The notes beneath the pieces were generated by a model. It did no database searches. It saw only the letters and a program-made list of their open reading frames with translations, and was not told the DNA's origin. Source: Clostridiales bacterium (GTDB taxonomy: Bacteria; Bacillota; Clostridia; Saccharofermentanales; Saccharofermentanaceae). From it: DNA of 57,867 bases. Position 1 is the first letter of the stretch. The number at the start of each line of letters is the position of its first letter. The translations under genes were made by a program, and so were the position numbers. Below, one piece after another: positions 26,331-36,071 of this stretch. Location: positions 1-57,867 of the forward strand of contig JAFXMZ010000007.1 of the NCBI GenBank assembly GCA_017529925.1, written 5' to 3'.

Positions 26331-26966
26331 TTAACGAGAAGTGTTGATCTTTGTGGGCTTTCCGTGACCGTAGTATGCGGTGCGCTCTCCTAAGGAACGG
26401 AGCTTTTCCATACTGTTCTCAAGATCTTTCTTATCGGCATACAGATGGCCTTCGGAAGGTCTTATCCAGTTATCCATCTGATCTCCGACGATGACATCTC
26501 CATCTCCTATAACGACTCCTATCGAGCCCTTTGTGTGACCCGGAAGTTCTATGATTTGTCCGTCGATACCGTACGCTTCGAGGCTGTCGCCTTCCTTAAC
26601 GAAAATGAGGTTTTCGGGACGGCGTACCTTTGTATTGCGGAGTACCTTTAAAGAAAGCCAGAGGACGACGCGTCCTACGATGCCGCGGGCGATAAGAGGC
26701 TGCGAATCGTAGCTGTCGAAGATCCCGATGTCGGCTTTGTTCATGGCAACAGGTATCCCCAGTCTCTTAGACAGTTCATATGCATTCTCGGCGTGATCAA
26801 AATGTGGATGGGTGATCACTATCAGTTTCATGTCATATGAAGAGCAGGCGGCAAGGACTTTCTCAAGTCCCGCCGCGCTGCATGTATCTACCAGTATGGC
26901 ATTCTTCCCTTCGGATACGAGATAGCAGTTATCCGTTCCAGTCTTTATCTGTTCTATCCTGCTCAT
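26331..26966 (-). CDS. MBL-fold metallo-hydrolase
   Basis: A 211-aa metallo-beta-lactamase-fold protein of the glyoxalase II-like group. Metal ligand motifs are 'THPHFDHAEN' (HxHxDH), 'LPGHTKGSIGV', 'IVGDQMD' and a terminal 'GHGKPT'. Its substrate cannot be read from sequence; thioester hydrolysis is typical. The ATG shares one base with the leuS stop (TAATG), so it is translationally coupled to leuS. Confidence 0.9.
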   Translation of the reverse strand: MSRIEQIKTGTDNCYLVSEGKNAILVDTCSAAGLEKVLAACSSYDMKLIVITHPHFDHAENAYELSKRLGIPVAMNKADIGIFDSYDSQPLIARGIVGRVVLWLSLKVLRNTKVRRPENLIFVKEGDSLEAYGIDGQIIELPGHTKGSIGVVIGDGDVIVGDQMDNWIRPSEGHLYADKKDLENSMEKLRSLGERTAYYGHGKPTKINTSR

Positions 26967-29446
26967 TATTTAGCTACTACGTTGCAGATCCTGCCCTTGA
27001 CATAGATGAACTTCATGATGTTCCTTCCGGCAAGAGCCTCAGGAAGTCTCTCGTCCGACCTGACTGCAGCTTCGACTGCATCCTGATCGGAATCAACGGG
27101 AACATAGATCTTGAATGCGAGCTTTCCGTTGATCTGAACGGGAAGTTCGAGCTCATCCTTTACGAGTGCCTTCTCATCGAAAACAGGCCACTTCTGATCG
27201 AAGACTGAGTAACCGTTTCCGAGCTTCTCACACCAGAGTTCCTCCGCAAGATGAGGAGCGAAAGGTGAGAGGAGGAGTATGAGCGTCTCGACTGCATGCC
27301 TGAGCATTGCATCATTGACATTTCCGGACTGCTGATACTTTCCGATCGCATTGATGAGCTCCATCATACGTGCAATGGAAGTATTGAACTGGAATCTGTC
27401 GATATCTGCAGATGCGCTCTTGATCGTGTAGTTGAGTACATAGTCAAGATCCTTGTCCTCCTTCGAGAGGGAAGCGCGGTCGAAAGGAATCTTATCGATC
27501 GAAGCTGCGTCCTCAGCGAGCTTCTCGACACGCCTGATGAACTTGACTATAGCCTGGAGTCCGTCTTCGTTCCAGGGGCCGCCCTCGGTATATGCAAAGC
27601 CGAATGCGAGATATGTCCTGAATACATCAGAACCGTACTTCATTACATACTCGTCAGGTGCTACCGTATTTCCTCTGGACTTACTCATCCTGTTGCCGTC
27701 GGGTCCGAGGATGATACCCTGATGGACAAGGCTCGTGAAAGGCTCGTCAAAATCGACAAGTCCCATATCGCGCATTGCCTTGCAGATGAATCTCGAATAG
27801 AGGAGGTGCATTGCTGCATGCTCGGGTCCGCCTACATACTTGTCGACAGGGCAGAGCTTTTTAACCTTATCCTTATCGAAGATGGCATCGTTATTCTTAT
27901 TGTCGACATAACGGAATTCATACCATGAGGAATCCACGAAGGTATCCATAGTATCGGGATCTCTCTTCGCATCGCCGCCGCATTTCGGGCACTTGCAGTT
28001 GATGAATGAGGCGCACTTCGCAAGAGGACTCTCTCCGTCGGGATTGAACTCGACATCGTAGGGAAGGAGGACCGGAAGATCCTTCTCGGGAACGGGTACG
28101 ATCCCGCACTTCTCACAGTGGATCATCGGGATAGGAGTACCCCAGTAACGCTGTCTTGAGATGAGCCAGTCACGGAGTCTGTAGTTGACCTTTTTCTCTC
28201 CCATTCCCATCGTATTGAGCTTGCCAACGATAGCATCGATCGCTTCGTGCATCTCCATGCCGTCGAACTCGCCGGAGTTAACGAGATAACCCTTCTTCTC
28301 GCAGTAGGGGAGTTCGTCCTCAACGCCCTTCTCGGACTGTACGACTCTGATGATATCGAGACCGTACTTGGTAGCAAATTCGAAGTCTCTCTCATCGTGC
28401 GACGGAACTGCCATTACGACACCTGTTCCGTATGCTGCGATAACATAATCGGCTGCCCAGATCGGAACCTTCCTTCCGTTCAGGGGATGGATCGCATATG
28501 AACCTGTGAATACACCGGTCTTCTCTCTTGTTGTGGACATACGGTCGATATCGGATGCCTTCGAGGTCATTACCTTATATTCTTCGACTGCCTCTCTGCA
28601 TTCATCAGTAGTGAGCTTTGAGCAGAGCTCTGACTCGGGTGCGACAACGACATATGTAACTCCCATGAACGTATCGGCTCTTGTCGTAAATACCTCGAGC
28701 TTAAGGTCGTTTCCGCTGTCGTCCTTAAGTATCTGTCCGTCCTTCTCGACAGTGAATGCGACCTGTGATCCTTCAGACCTTCCGATCCAGTTTGTCTGGA
28801 TCTTCTTTGTCTTCTCGGGCCAGTCGAGATCAGGCAGACAGTCAAGGAGCTCCTGAGCATACTCGGTGATCTTGAAGAACCACTGAGTCATGTTCTTCCT
28901 TACGACTTCACTGTCGCATCTCTCACACTTTCCGTCCACGACCTGCTCGTTGGCAAGAACCGTCTTACACTGGGGACACCAGTTAACGGGTGCATTCTTC
29001 CTGTATGCAAGACCCTTCTCGTAGAGCTTGATGAAGAGCCACTGATTCCACTTGTAGTATTCGGGAGTGCATGTTGCGATCTCATAATCCCAGTCGAAAG
29101 TAGCCCCCATCTCCTTGAGCTGCTTTTCCATGGTGGCGATGTTCTTCATCGTCGAATCCTGAGGGTGGATGCCCGTCTTGATCGCATAGTTCTCGGCAGG
29201 GAGTCCGAAGGCATCGAATCCCATCGGATGGAATACGTTATAACCCTGCATCCTCTTCATCCTCGACCATGAATCTGTCAGTGAGTAGTTATACCAGTGA
29301 CCAAGGTGAAGGTTAGCGCCTGAAGGGTAGGAGAACATCTCGAGACAGTAGAGCTTCTCCCCGTCCTTATCGGGATCGAACTTGTAAAGTCCGGTCTCTT
29401 CCCACTTCTTCTGCCATTTGCGGTCAATATCGACTGAATAAGACAT
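26966..29446 (-). CDS. leuS: Leucine--tRNA ligase
   Basis: A class I synthetase of 826 aa that charges tRNA-Leu. HLGH (HIGH motif) is at residues 47-50 and the KMSKS motif appears as RMSKS near 583-588. The CP1 editing domain lies between ('[20 protein letters not shown]', '[15 protein letters not shown]'). Cysteine pairs 'CPQC...CERC' and 'CEKC...CPKC' suggest zinc sites. AGAGGTGA lies about 5 nt before the ATG. No T-box leader is seen upstream, unlike aspS in this window. Confidence 0.97.
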   Translation of the reverse strand: MSYSVDIDRKWQKKWEETGLYKFDPDKDGEKLYCLEMFSYPSGANLHLGHWYNYSLTDSWSRMKRMQGYNVFHPMGFDAFGLPAENYAIKTGIHPQDSTMKNIATMEKQLKEMGATFDWDYEIATCTPEYYKWNQWLFIKLYEKGLAYRKNAPVNWCPQCKTVLANEQVVDGKCERCDSEVVRKNMTQWFFKITEYAQELLDCLPDLDWPEKTKKIQTNWIGRSEGSQVAFTVEKDGQILKDDSGNDLKLEVFTTRADTFMGVTYVVVAPESELCSKLTTDECREAVEEYKVMTSKASDIDRMSTTREKTGVFTGSYAIHPLNGRKVPIWAADYVIAAYGTGVVMAVPSHDERDFEFATKYGLDIIRVVQSEKGVEDELPYCEKKGYLVNSGEFDGMEMHEAIDAIVGKLNTMGMGEKKVNYRLRDWLISRQRYWGTPIPMIHCEKCGIVPVPEKDLPVLLPYDVEFNPDGESPLAKCASFINCKCPKCGGDAKRDPDTMDTFVDSSWYEFRYVDNKNNDAIFDKDKVKKLCPVDKYVGGPEHAAMHLLYSRFICKAMRDMGLVDFDEPFTSLVHQGIILGPDGNRMSKSRGNTVAPDEYVMKYGSDVFRTYLAFGFAYTEGGPWNEDGLQAIVKFIRRVEKLAEDAASIDKIPFDRASLSKEDKDLDYVLNYTIKSASADIDRFQFNTSIARMMELINAIGKYQQSGNVNDAMLRHAVETLILLLSPFAPHLAEELWCEKLGNGYSVFDQKWPVFDEKALVKDELELPVQINGKLAFKIYVPVDSDQDAVEAAVRSDERLPEALAGRNIMKFIYVKGRICNVVAK

Positions 29447-29521
29447 ATCGTCACCTCTTAAAATAGATTTTTAAAGTTAGAACCAGACAATTTTAACACG
29501 CTTTATTATTAATATAAAGCC

Positions 29522-29550
29522 ATTATAGTGCTAAAAACTTCCCGAAAAGA
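29522..29550 (-). promoter_or_regulatory. leuS promoter candidate
   Basis: On the minus strand TATAAT (plus 29522-29527) lies about 75 bp before leuS. The -35 region 17 bp away (TCTTTT) is weak. Confidence 0.35.
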
Positions 29551-29640
29551 GTCTGCCGTCTGACGTTTTCTGCGTGTTTTTTGTCGTTAATACACACTGT
29601 CATTGCAATCATAATGACATTTTCGCATGGATTTGCTGCA

Positions 29641-29668
29641 TTGATTTTGAAAGGCATTAATGTATAAT
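29641..29668 (+). promoter_or_regulatory. mreB promoter
   Basis: TTGATT (29641-29646), a 16-bp spacer and TATAAT (29663-29668). An inverted repeat TGTCATT/AATGACA (29598-29619) lies just upstream and could be an operator. Confidence 0.65.
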
Positions 29669-29734
29669 TAGAATGATTTCTTACGAATTATCGGTGCCTG
29701 ACGGCGCCTTACTTATATATAGAGGTATACGAAA

Positions 29735-30748
29735 ATGGGTTTAGGAATGGAGATCGGTATCGACCTCGGTACCAGCAGCGTGTTGATCTATGTGCGCGGA
29801 AAAGGTGTTGTACTCAAGGAGCCTTCCGTAGTCGCAGTAAACAATAAGACAGGTAAAGTACTTGCAGTAGGTGAAGCCGCAAGCCTCATGCTCGGAAGGA
29901 CTCCGGGTGTTGTTGAGGCAATAAGGCCGCTCCGTGAAGGAGTCATCTCTGATTTCAGGGCAACAGAAGTAATGCTGAAGGCGTTTATCGGAAGAGTATG
30001 TAACGGACTCCGTGCAACATACTTCAAGCCGACTATCGTCGTCTGCGTTCCCTCGGTCATTACACCGGTCGAGCAGCAGGCAGTTGAGAATGCGTGCCGT
30101 CATGCGGGAGCCAAGGATGTCTTCCTTATCAGGGAGCCTATCGCAGCAGCTATCGGTGCAGGTATCGATATCACGAAAGCATGCGGTTCCATGGTCGTAG
30201 ATATCGGAGGAGGAACGACGGATATTTCCGTTATCTCCCTGTGTGAGCCTGTCGTAGATGCATCCCTCAAGGTTGCAGGAGACAAGTTCGATGAGGCCAT
30301 CATCAGACATGTAAGGCGTAAGCACAATATACTTATCGGTGAGAAGACGGCTGAGATGCTCAAGATCCAGATCGGATGCGCATATCCGAGAGATGAAGAG
30401 CTTACTCTCGATGTCCGCGGAAGAAATCTCATCACGGGACTTCCTGCTACTGTCACAGTATCGTCCACAGAGATGCTCGAAGCTCTCGAGGAGCCTGTTT
30501 CATCGATCTTCGAGGCGGTCCACGTAGTTCTTGAGAAGACACCGCCGGAACTCATGGCCGATATCTCTCAGAGAGGTATCGTTATGACGGGAGGAGGAGC
30601 ACTCCTTTACGGTCTCGACAGGATGCTCGCCACAAAGATAGGTATCGATGTCTATATTGCCCAGGATCCTATATCCTGTGTTGCCATCGGAACGGGTAAG
30701 GCGCTCGACATGATGGATAAGTTCGCAGCTCTGGGCGACGGAAACTGA
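29735..30748 (+). CDS. mreB: MreB/Mbl-family rod-shape actin homolog
   Basis: MreB forms membrane-bound filaments that guide cell wall synthesis along the cell length. The 337-aa chain has the actin ATPase motifs 'GIDLGTSSVLIYV' (phosphate 1), 'VVDIGGGTTDISVIS' (phosphate 2) and 'GIVMTGGGALLYGLD' (adenosine), plus 'PSVITPVEQQAVENACRHAG'. The start at 29735 follows GAGGT by about 10 nt. It stands alone with its own promoter and terminator. There is no mreC, mreD or rodA beside it, so it could be an Mbl-type paralog. Confidence 0.93.
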   Translation: MGLGMEIGIDLGTSSVLIYVRGKGVVLKEPSVVAVNNKTGKVLAVGEAASLMLGRTPGVVEAIRPLREGVISDFRATEVMLKAFIGRVCNGLRATYFKPTIVVCVPSVITPVEQQAVENACRHAGAKDVFLIREPIAAAIGAGIDITKACGSMVVDIGGGTTDISVISLCEPVVDASLKVAGDKFDEAIIRHVRRKHNILIGEKTAEMLKIQIGCAYPRDEELTLDVRGRNLITGLPATVTVSSTEMLEALEEPVSSIFEAVHVVLEKTPPELMADISQRGIVMTGGGALLYGLDRMLATKIGIDVYIAQDPISCVAIGTGKALDMMDKFAALGDGN

Positions 30749-30791
30749 TCGAAGGATATAAATATTTAAGCTTGTCTATGTATTGAATAAT

Positions 30792-30829
30792 GGACTGTCC
30801 GAGGTGTATCCCCGAGACAGTCCTTTTTT
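30792..30829 (+). terminator. Terminator after mreB
   Basis: GGACTGTC and GACAGTCC form the outer stem, with CGAGG/CCCCG-like pairing inside, followed by six T. Confidence 0.88.
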
Positions 30830-30941
30830 ATTCCTCATGCCTGAGGTAAGGGCAGAATTCCGCATATAAGTCCGGAGGTGCACTTTTTTCTCGATGGAAT
30901 ATCTGCACCTGAATCATTTGCTGAATTCCTGGTAATTCTGA
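30830..30941. other. Intergenic stretch with a dyad, before the repeat array
   Basis: No ORF is seen. AGGTGCA (30876-30882) and TGCACCT (30904-30910) form a 7-bp inverted repeat. GAATTCC occurs twice, near 30855 and 30923. A degenerate copy of the array motif may be at 30915-30925. Confidence 0.5.
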
Positions 30942-31208
30942 TTTGTTAGAAGACCGCAATCGTGTCTTCTACTAAGACCACGATAATAACTTTTTAGTAG
31001 AAAAAAACAGATTGAATCTTCTACTGGAATTGCGCTTATTCTGATTTAGTAGAAGAACACAGAGGATCTTCTATTAAAGCGGCTGCTTTTTCATTTTAGT
31101 AGAAAAATAGTGGTCAGATCTTCTACTATATTCGCTATTATTAAACCTTAGTAGAAGTTTTGAGCCGGACCTTCTACTAAACCCTAAGAAGACATTGTTT
31201 AGTAGAAA
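30942..31208. repeat. Array of alternating inverted 11-mers, period about 51 bp
   Basis: Six forward copies (consensus TTTAGTAGAAG) start at 30942, 30993, 31045, 31095, 31147 and 31198. Five reverse copies (CTTCTACTAAA) start at 30966, 31018, 31068, 31120 and 31171. They alternate strictly. Each reverse copy is followed by exactly 16 bp and then a forward copy; forward-to-reverse gaps are 12-14 bp. The gap sequences are unrelated to each other. The region has no ORF and lies between the mreB terminator and the rho promoter. It could be a protein-binding array or a chain of RNA hairpins. Confidence 0.9.
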
Positions 31209-31303
31209 GAAATCGTTTTCGAGGTTCATGATCCGATATTAAAGGTTTGTATATCACGATCACGAAATGAACTGGTTCTTTGTATATACATACGCGCGTT
31301 TAA

Positions 31304-31332
31304 TTGACATTCGTATACCTTCGTGATATCAT
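31304..31332 (+). promoter_or_regulatory. rho promoter
   Basis: TTGACA (31304-31309), a 17-bp spacer and TATCAT (31327-31332), about 75 bp before the rho start. Confidence 0.82.
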
Positions 31333-31406
31333 CCCTTCAACACGAAGACGTGTGATATTCCCAAGAGTATTTGACCTTTTTTCAAATTATCCAATATGAG
31401 GTATCT

Positions 31407-33293
31407 ATGTCAGAATTTGACCAATTGATCGCCAAGAGTAAGAGCGATCTTGAAGCTATCGCAGTACAGTTCGGCGACTTCAGTGCCGAGGATGCTGCGA
31501 CGAAGACCAAGGAAGAACTTATTGCTTCCATCGCAGGAGTATCAGTTGATGAAGTCCTTAAGATGACGACCCCGGAGAAAGCCCCCGCGAAGAGTAAAAA
31601 GACTGCCGCTTCCCGCACACGCAAGTCCGCGAAGAAAGAAGAGAAGGAAAAGGCAGAAGATAAGACATCATCTCCTGAACCAGAAGAGAAGAAGGAGGAA
31701 GCTCCTTCTGCTGATGAGGGAAAGAAGAAGACTCCCGCCCGAGGCAGGAAGAAGAGGACTGAGACTGAAGATGCTTCCCCGGCTCCTGAGGAGAAAGAAA
31801 CGGAAAAGGCTGAGGAGCCCGTTGCGGAATCCAAACCTGAAGCTCCTGCGAAGAAGAGAGGCAGGAAGAAGAAGTCCGATGAGACTGCTCCCGCTGAGGT
31901 GAAGGAAGAGGAGAAGAAGTCCGGTGACGAAGCTCAGACAGAGCCTTCGGCCGATGCTGTTTCACAGCCTGCAGAAACGGAGCAGGCCAAGCCTTCCGGT
32001 AAGAAGAATTCGAAGAAGAGGAGGATCTCTTTCGGACCCGAGCAGGAGACGAAGCAGATAGAGATCACCGATGAGGAAGCTGATGCTTCTTCGGGAGAAA
32101 GCGGCGCGAATAACGAGGATCAGGCTGCTCCGGAGATCCAGTATAAAGAGATCGAAGGCATCCTTTCGATCGGCGGTAATGACGGTAAGAATGAATACTG
32201 CGGATTTGTCCACAGGTTCAACTATCTTCCCGGTGAAGATGATGCATATGTACCCGGTCAGCTCATCAAGAGGATGGGACTCAGAAGGGGAGATAAGATC
32301 AAGGGTCTTGTCGCACCTCCCAGAGGCAAGGATAAGTATGCACCCCTTCGCAGGATCTTAGCAGTAAACGATATCGAGATCCCCGAGGATTCAGATTTTG
32401 AGATCATCAGGAAGAGGCCCAGGTTCGAATCCCTTACGGCGATCTATCCCGATCAGAGACTGACACTTGAGACGGGAAATGAAGATCTTTCCGCGAGGAT
32501 AATCGATCTTTTCTCTCCTATCGGAAAAGGACAGAGAGGTATGATCGTTTCTCCGCCTAAGGCAGGTAAGACGATCCTGCTCAAGAAGGTCGCAAATTCC
32601 ATAACAGCTAATAATCCCGACTGCAAGGTCATCGTTCTGCTTATCGATGAGCGTCCTGAGGAAGTTACCGATATGCAGCGTTCGATCAGGGGCGAGGTCG
32701 TTTATTCGACTTTCGATAAGAGACCCGAGAATCATGTACGTGTCACGGAGCTCGTTCTCGAGAGGGCAATGAGGCTCGTTGAACTGGGACAGGATGTCGT
32801 CATCCTTCTCGACTCGATGACAAGACTTGCAAGAGCATATAACCTTACGATCAATCCTACCGGAAGGACGCTGTCAGGCGGTCTTGATCCGGGATCTCTC
32901 TACGGACCGAAGCGCTTCTTCGGTGCCGCCAGAAATATCGAATTCGGCGGATCGCTCACGATCATCGCTACGGCTCTCATCGAGACGGGTTCGAGAATGG
33001 ACGAAGTCATCTTCGAGGAATTCAAGGGAACCGGTAACATGGAAGTCGTTCTCGACAGGAAGCTCGCCGACAGGCGTGTATTCCCTGCGATCGCAGTCGA
33101 TAAGTCCGGTACGAGAAGAGAGGATCTGCTGTTGTCCGAGGAGGAGCTCGAGGCTGTATGGCTCACCAGAAAGGCGATCGCCGAAGTCGATACGATCGCC
33201 GCGACGGAAGCGGTCATCAACTATATGCGCAGGACGCAGAGCAACGCTTCTTTCGTTTTGTCTGCTAAAAAGTCATTTTCGGTAGATAAGTAA
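31407..33293 (+). CDS. rho: Transcription termination factor Rho with a long charged insertion
   Basis: Rho is a hexameric RNA helicase that ends transcription. This copy has 628 aa, against about 420 in E. coli. Residues 1-50 are the Rho_N helical domain. Residues about 55-230 are a low-complexity region of Lys, Glu, Ala, Pro and Ser with basic clusters such as 'RGRKKR' and '[10 protein letters not shown]', which look like AT-hooks. Then come the cold-shock RNA-binding domain ('[18 protein letters not shown]'), the P-loop in 'SPPKAGKT' near 384 and '[15 protein letters not shown]'. The start at 31407 follows GAGGT closely; the longer frame from 31371 has no ribosome binding site. Two membrane protein genes follow. 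Confidence 0.96.
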   Translation: MSEFDQLIAKSKSDLEAIAVQFGDFSAEDAATKTKEELIASIAGVSVDEVLKMTTPEKAPAKSKKTAASRTRKSAKKEEKEKAEDKTSSPEPEEKKEEAPSADEGKKKTPARGRKKRTETEDASPAPEEKETEKAEEPVAESKPEAPAKKRGRKKKSDETAPAEVKEEEKKSGDEAQTEPSADAVSQPAETEQAKPSGKKNSKKRRISFGPEQETKQIEITDEEADASSGESGANNEDQAAPEIQYKEIEGILSIGGNDGKNEYCGFVHRFNYLPGEDDAYVPGQLIKRMGLRRGDKIKGLVAPPRGKDKYAPLRRILAVNDIEIPEDSDFEIIRKRPRFESLTAIYPDQRLTLETGNEDLSARIIDLFSPIGKGQRGMIVSPPKAGKTILLKKVANSITANNPDCKVIVLLIDERPEEVTDMQRSIRGEVVYSTFDKRPENHVRVTELVLERAMRLVELGQDVVILLDSMTRLARAYNLTINPTGRTLSGGLDPGSLYGPKRFFGAARNIEFGGSLTIIATALIETGSRMDEVIFEEFKGTGNMEVVLDRKLADRRVFPAIAVDKSGTRREDLLLSEEELEAVWLTRKAIAEVDTIAATEAVINYMRRTQSNASFVLSAKKSFSVDK

Positions 33294-33334
33294 CAGGAGT
33301 AATCACAGAGGATCGTTCCTCGGGGAGGGAAGGA

Positions 33335-34189
33335 ATGTTTGCACCCGGACATCTGATATGGATAGGGATATGCTTCTTTCTGATACTCACGGGGATATCT
33401 GTCCTCATGAAGAAGAAGCCTCCGATCAAGGCAGTCATAAATGTAAGTCTCGGTATAGGAATAGTATCCGAGATCATCAAGGTACTGTCTCTTACGACTA
33501 TCGTTCCGATGGTGGATCAGGCTATCGTCACGGAAGGCGGGAAAACAGCTCTTGCGTGGGTGCCGACAGGTGATTATACTCCATATCTACCGAATGAACA
33601 TCTCCCTCTGGAGCTGTGTTCGCTCTACCTGATATTCCTCTTTATCGTTCAGTACCTTCAGGACGGAAAGATAAAGCACAACCTGCTGTCGCTCATGTAT
33701 GTCAGCGGACTTCTCGGCGGAACGCTCGGCGTCGTACTTGCTTCGCAGACGCAATACTGCCACACTATGTCCGATTATTTCCTGACTTTCAGGGCATGGC
33801 AGTATTTTCTCTATCACGCGATGATCATCATCGTCAGCATCTATATCGGATTCTCGGAATACAGCAACATCTATTTCCGTGACTGGAAGACAGCGGCTCT
33901 CGGGATAGTTATCCTTGACTGCCCGACATTCTATCTGAATTCGGTACTCAGTACCGAGGTGTTTGTCGGGGACAAGATAGTCGGAGTTACACACAGGATG
34001 AACTTTCTGTCCTCATATATAAACCCGCTCGGGCTTATACTGGATGAGAAGTGGAAATGGTTCCTGTACCTGGTCATCAGGTTCATTCTGGGGCTGATAC
34101 TTACGATAGCCATCTTTTCGCTGTTGCTGCTGCGCAAGGATAAGGGTGCTCCCGCAGGTGTGCCCGAAGAGGTGAAGGGCGATGGATAA
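33335..34189 (+). CDS. YwaF/TIGR02206-like integral membrane protein
   Basis: A 284-aa membrane protein with about seven hydrophobic segments. 'HLPLELCSLYLIFLF', a following 'HNLLSLMYVSGLLGG' and a 'YHAMIIIV' segment match the TIGR02206/YwaF (TMEM164-like) pattern, whose function is unknown. A GGGAAGG-type site precedes the ATG. It lies 41 nt after rho and overlaps the next gene by 8 nt. Confidence 0.65.
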   Translation: MFAPGHLIWIGICFFLILTGISVLMKKKPPIKAVINVSLGIGIVSEIIKVLSLTTIVPMVDQAIVTEGGKTALAWVPTGDYTPYLPNEHLPLELCSLYLIFLFIVQYLQDGKIKHNLLSLMYVSGLLGGTLGVVLASQTQYCHTMSDYFLTFRAWQYFLYHAMIIIVSIYIGFSEYSNIYFRDWKTAALGIVILDCPTFYLNSVLSTEVFVGDKIVGVTHRMNFLSSYINPLGLILDEKWKWFLYLVIRFILGLILTIAIFSLLLLRKDKGAPAGVPEEVKGDG

Positions 34190-34889
34190 TGAAGCGCTCG
34201 AGAGATTCGAGCGGGAGTTTAACAGGAGCTACATAGCGAAAAAGAGGATCAACATCATCCTCTGTTCCATTACCGCGCTTCTGGGCATCATCGCAGTTAT
34301 ACTCAATCTGATCATCTCCAAAGAGGGCGTGCTCATATTCAGGTACCTGACTATCGACGGTACCATCTTTACCGCGATACTTTCCCTGATATGTGCCGGA
34401 GTCAACATCATGGAGATGACAAAGCTAACCGAAGTCACTCACAGATGGGTCTATTACATCAGGTTCGCATCGGCGGTCGCGGAAGGCCTGATCTTCCTCG
34501 TGGTCATGCTCTCGCAGCTGCCTGTATTTGACGAACATATGCATCTGTGGAGATATGACATGTTCCTGATGCATCTGATCATTCCCGTCATTACGTTCAT
34601 GTCTTTCGCTGTGAATGATTCTCCGATAGGGAAGCTCAGGCTCAGGCAGAAGATCCAGGGAAACCTGTTCGTGCTCCTGTATGCCATAGTAGTGATATAT
34701 CTTATCGCAACGGGAACTATAGCGAGCAAGTATGTTCCTTATTTCTTCCTCGATGTAGTCAATAATCCGCTCATTCAGACGATACTGTCGATCGTATTTA
34801 TCTTTATCCTGGGATGCTTTATATCGCAGATCATGTATCAGCTCAATCTCAGGTATTCCTGGCGCTGGTACAGGAGAAAAAAGAAATGA
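34182..34889 (+). CDS. Integral membrane protein, possibly Pr6Pr-like
   Basis: A 235-aa protein with about six membrane segments and a basic C-terminus ('RWYRRKKK'). 'FRYLTIDGTIFTAILSL' and 'MHLIIPVITFMSFAV' recall the Pr6Pr (FAR-17a/AIG1-like) family, but the match is loose. It overlaps the previous membrane protein gene by 8 nt, so the two are probably made together. The function is unknown. Confidence 0.6.
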   Translation: MDNEALERFEREFNRSYIAKKRINIILCSITALLGIIAVILNLIISKEGVLIFRYLTIDGTIFTAILSLICAGVNIMEMTKLTEVTHRWVYYIRFASAVAEGLIFLVVMLSQLPVFDEHMHLWRYDMFLMHLIIPVITFMSFAVNDSPIGKLRLRQKIQGNLFVLLYAIVVIYLIATGTIASKYVPYFFLDVVNNPLIQTILSIVFIFILGCFISQIMYQLNLRYSWRWYRRKKK

Positions 34890-34897
34890 AATAAAGA

Positions 34898-34926
34898 TTG
34901 ACAGACCGCTGCAAATAAAGTAATAT
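34898..34926 (+). promoter_or_regulatory. rpmE promoter
   Basis: TTGACA (34898-34903), a 17-bp spacer and TAATAT (34921-34926). Confidence 0.75.
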
Positions 34927-34946
34927 ACCCAAGTTACTATAAATCC

Positions 34947-34984
34947 GGTATGGCATACGTGCCGCCAAAGGTACGCGTCATATC
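34947..34984 (+). promoter_or_regulatory. Structured leader of rpmE, possible L31 autoregulatory element
   Basis: GGTATG (34947-34952) pairs with CATATC (34979-34984), and CGTGCC (34958-34963) pairs with GGTACG (34970-34975), with an internal loop between. It lies in the 5' UTR between promoter and start codon. L31 leader motifs are known in Firmicutes; whether this is one is inferred from position and shape. Confidence 0.5.
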
Positions 34985-35006
34985 TTTGATAAGAGGTGAA
35001 AGTGAA

Positions 35007-35207
35007 ATGAAAAGCGACATCCATCCCAAGACTAACTTGGTAACGGTAAGATGTGCGTGTGGCAATACTTTCGAGACACTTTCGACTAAGGAAGATCTCC
35101 GTGTCGATATCTGCTCCAAGTGCCATCCGTTCTACACAGGTAAGCAGAAGCTTGTAGATACAGGCGGACGTGTTGACAAGTTCAACAAGAGAATGGGAAG
35201 AGCCTGA
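35007..35207 (+). CDS. rpmE: 50S ribosomal protein L31
   Basis: A 66-aa zinc-binding type L31 with cysteines in 'RCACGNTF' and 'CSKCHPF'. L31 bridges the two ribosomal subunits. AAGAGGTGA lies about 8 nt before the ATG at 35007; a longer frame from 34950 overlaps the leader hairpin and is rejected. Confidence 0.96.
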   Translation: MKSDIHPKTNLVTVRCACGNTFETLSTKEDLRVDICSKCHPFYTGKQKLVDTGGRVDKFNKRMGRA

Positions 35208-35230
35208 TCCCGTTATAAAGATCAAAGACA

Positions 35231-35268
35231 AAGACTGTCCTGCCATATTGCAGGGCAGTCTTCTTTTT
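35231..35268 (+). terminator. Terminator after rpmE
   Basis: AAGACTGTCCTGC and GCAGGGCAGTCTT form a long stem with one G-T pair, followed by CTTTTT. Confidence 0.88.
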
Positions 35269-35330
35269 ATGTTATAATGTAAAAAGGCTGCAGGAAGCGG
35301 CCGGATATATCTTATAAGGGGGATATGCAT

Positions 35331-35948
35331 ATGTCGGAAAACGATATGAAGGAAACATTGGAAAATGCTGCTTCAGAGGTCCTGGGTTCTGATGTACCCG
35401 AGGAGATCAAAGAGCAGGTCGTTGAGACTGCGGCTGCTACAGTAGAAGAGGCAGTTGCTTCCAACGAGACCGTCAGCAATGCAGCATCCGCTGCCGGTGC
35501 AGTTGCGTCAGCTCCTGCTGCCGCTTCAGCTGCAGCTCCCAAGAAGGCTACTGTCGATCTTGAAGCAAAGAGGGCGGCACTTCTTGCAGAGAATGAGGCT
35601 ATCAAGCAGGCTCAGGCTCAGAAGAAACAGCTTAACAAGGGAGAGCCCACACCCGGTCTCGGATTCGCGATCACTGCGATCATCTTCGGATGCTTGAGCA
35701 TTGCGGGATTCTTCACGGGAATCACAGTCGTACTCGGTGTACTCGGTCTTATCTTCGGTATCATCGCAATCCTGAGAGGACTTCACGGAGGCCTTTCCGT
35801 TGCAGGTATCGTAACATCTGTTATCGGTATCATCCTTTCGATCCTTGCGATCCTCTTCTGGAAGTCCATCGCCGATCTCGGAATCGGACTGTTCAAGAGC
35901 ATCAACTGGGATGAGATCTGGACATGGATCACGGACCTCTTTGCCTGA
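35331..35948 (+). CDS. Membrane protein with DUF4190-like domain
   Basis: A 205-aa protein. Residues 1-75 are acidic and then Ala-rich and probably disordered; a short coiled stretch ('AALLAENEAIKQAQAQKKQ') follows. Residues about 108-180 hold two or three membrane segments separated by glycine motifs ('GLIFGIIAILRG', 'GIVTSVIGIILSI'), as in DUF4190 proteins. The function is unknown. AAGGGGGA lies 7 nt before the ATG at 35331; the ATG at 35325 is too close. Its -10-like TATAAT is at 35273-35278. Confidence 0.75.
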   Translation: MSENDMKETLENAASEVLGSDVPEEIKEQVVETAAATVEEAVASNETVSNAASAAGAVASAPAAASAAAPKKATVDLEAKRAALLAENEAIKQAQAQKKQLNKGEPTPGLGFAITAIIFGCLSIAGFFTGITVVLGVLGLIFGIIAILRGLHGGLSVAGIVTSVIGIILSILAILFWKSIADLGIGLFKSINWDEIWTWITDLFA

Positions 35949-35975
35949 TCCTTTGATCTGACGATCATTAACAGA

Positions 35976-36007
35976 GGAGCTGCAGCATCCGCTGCGGCTC
36001 CTTTTTT
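35976..36007 (+). terminator. Terminator after the DUF4190-like gene
   Basis: GGAGCTGCAGC and GCTGCGGCTCC form an 11-bp stem with an ATCC loop, followed by six T. Confidence 0.9.
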
Positions 36008-36071
36008 GGTCCTGAGAACAGAAGATGCGCCCAAATTGCCTAATAACGGTAATATTAAAAAACGCTATTAA

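Noticed and set aside
29447..29640. T-box leader on leuS
   Set aside because: No AGGTGG-ACCGCG-like sequence or stem I motifs are found on the minus strand before leuS.
30942..31208. Array as a CRISPR locus
   Set aside because: The repeated unit is an 11-mer that alternates in orientation with 12-16 bp gaps. CRISPR repeats are 23 bp or longer, run in one direction and have spacers of about 30 bp. No cas gene is in the window. The TTCTACT core recalls Cas12a repeats, but the matching GTAGAT half at the right distance is missing.
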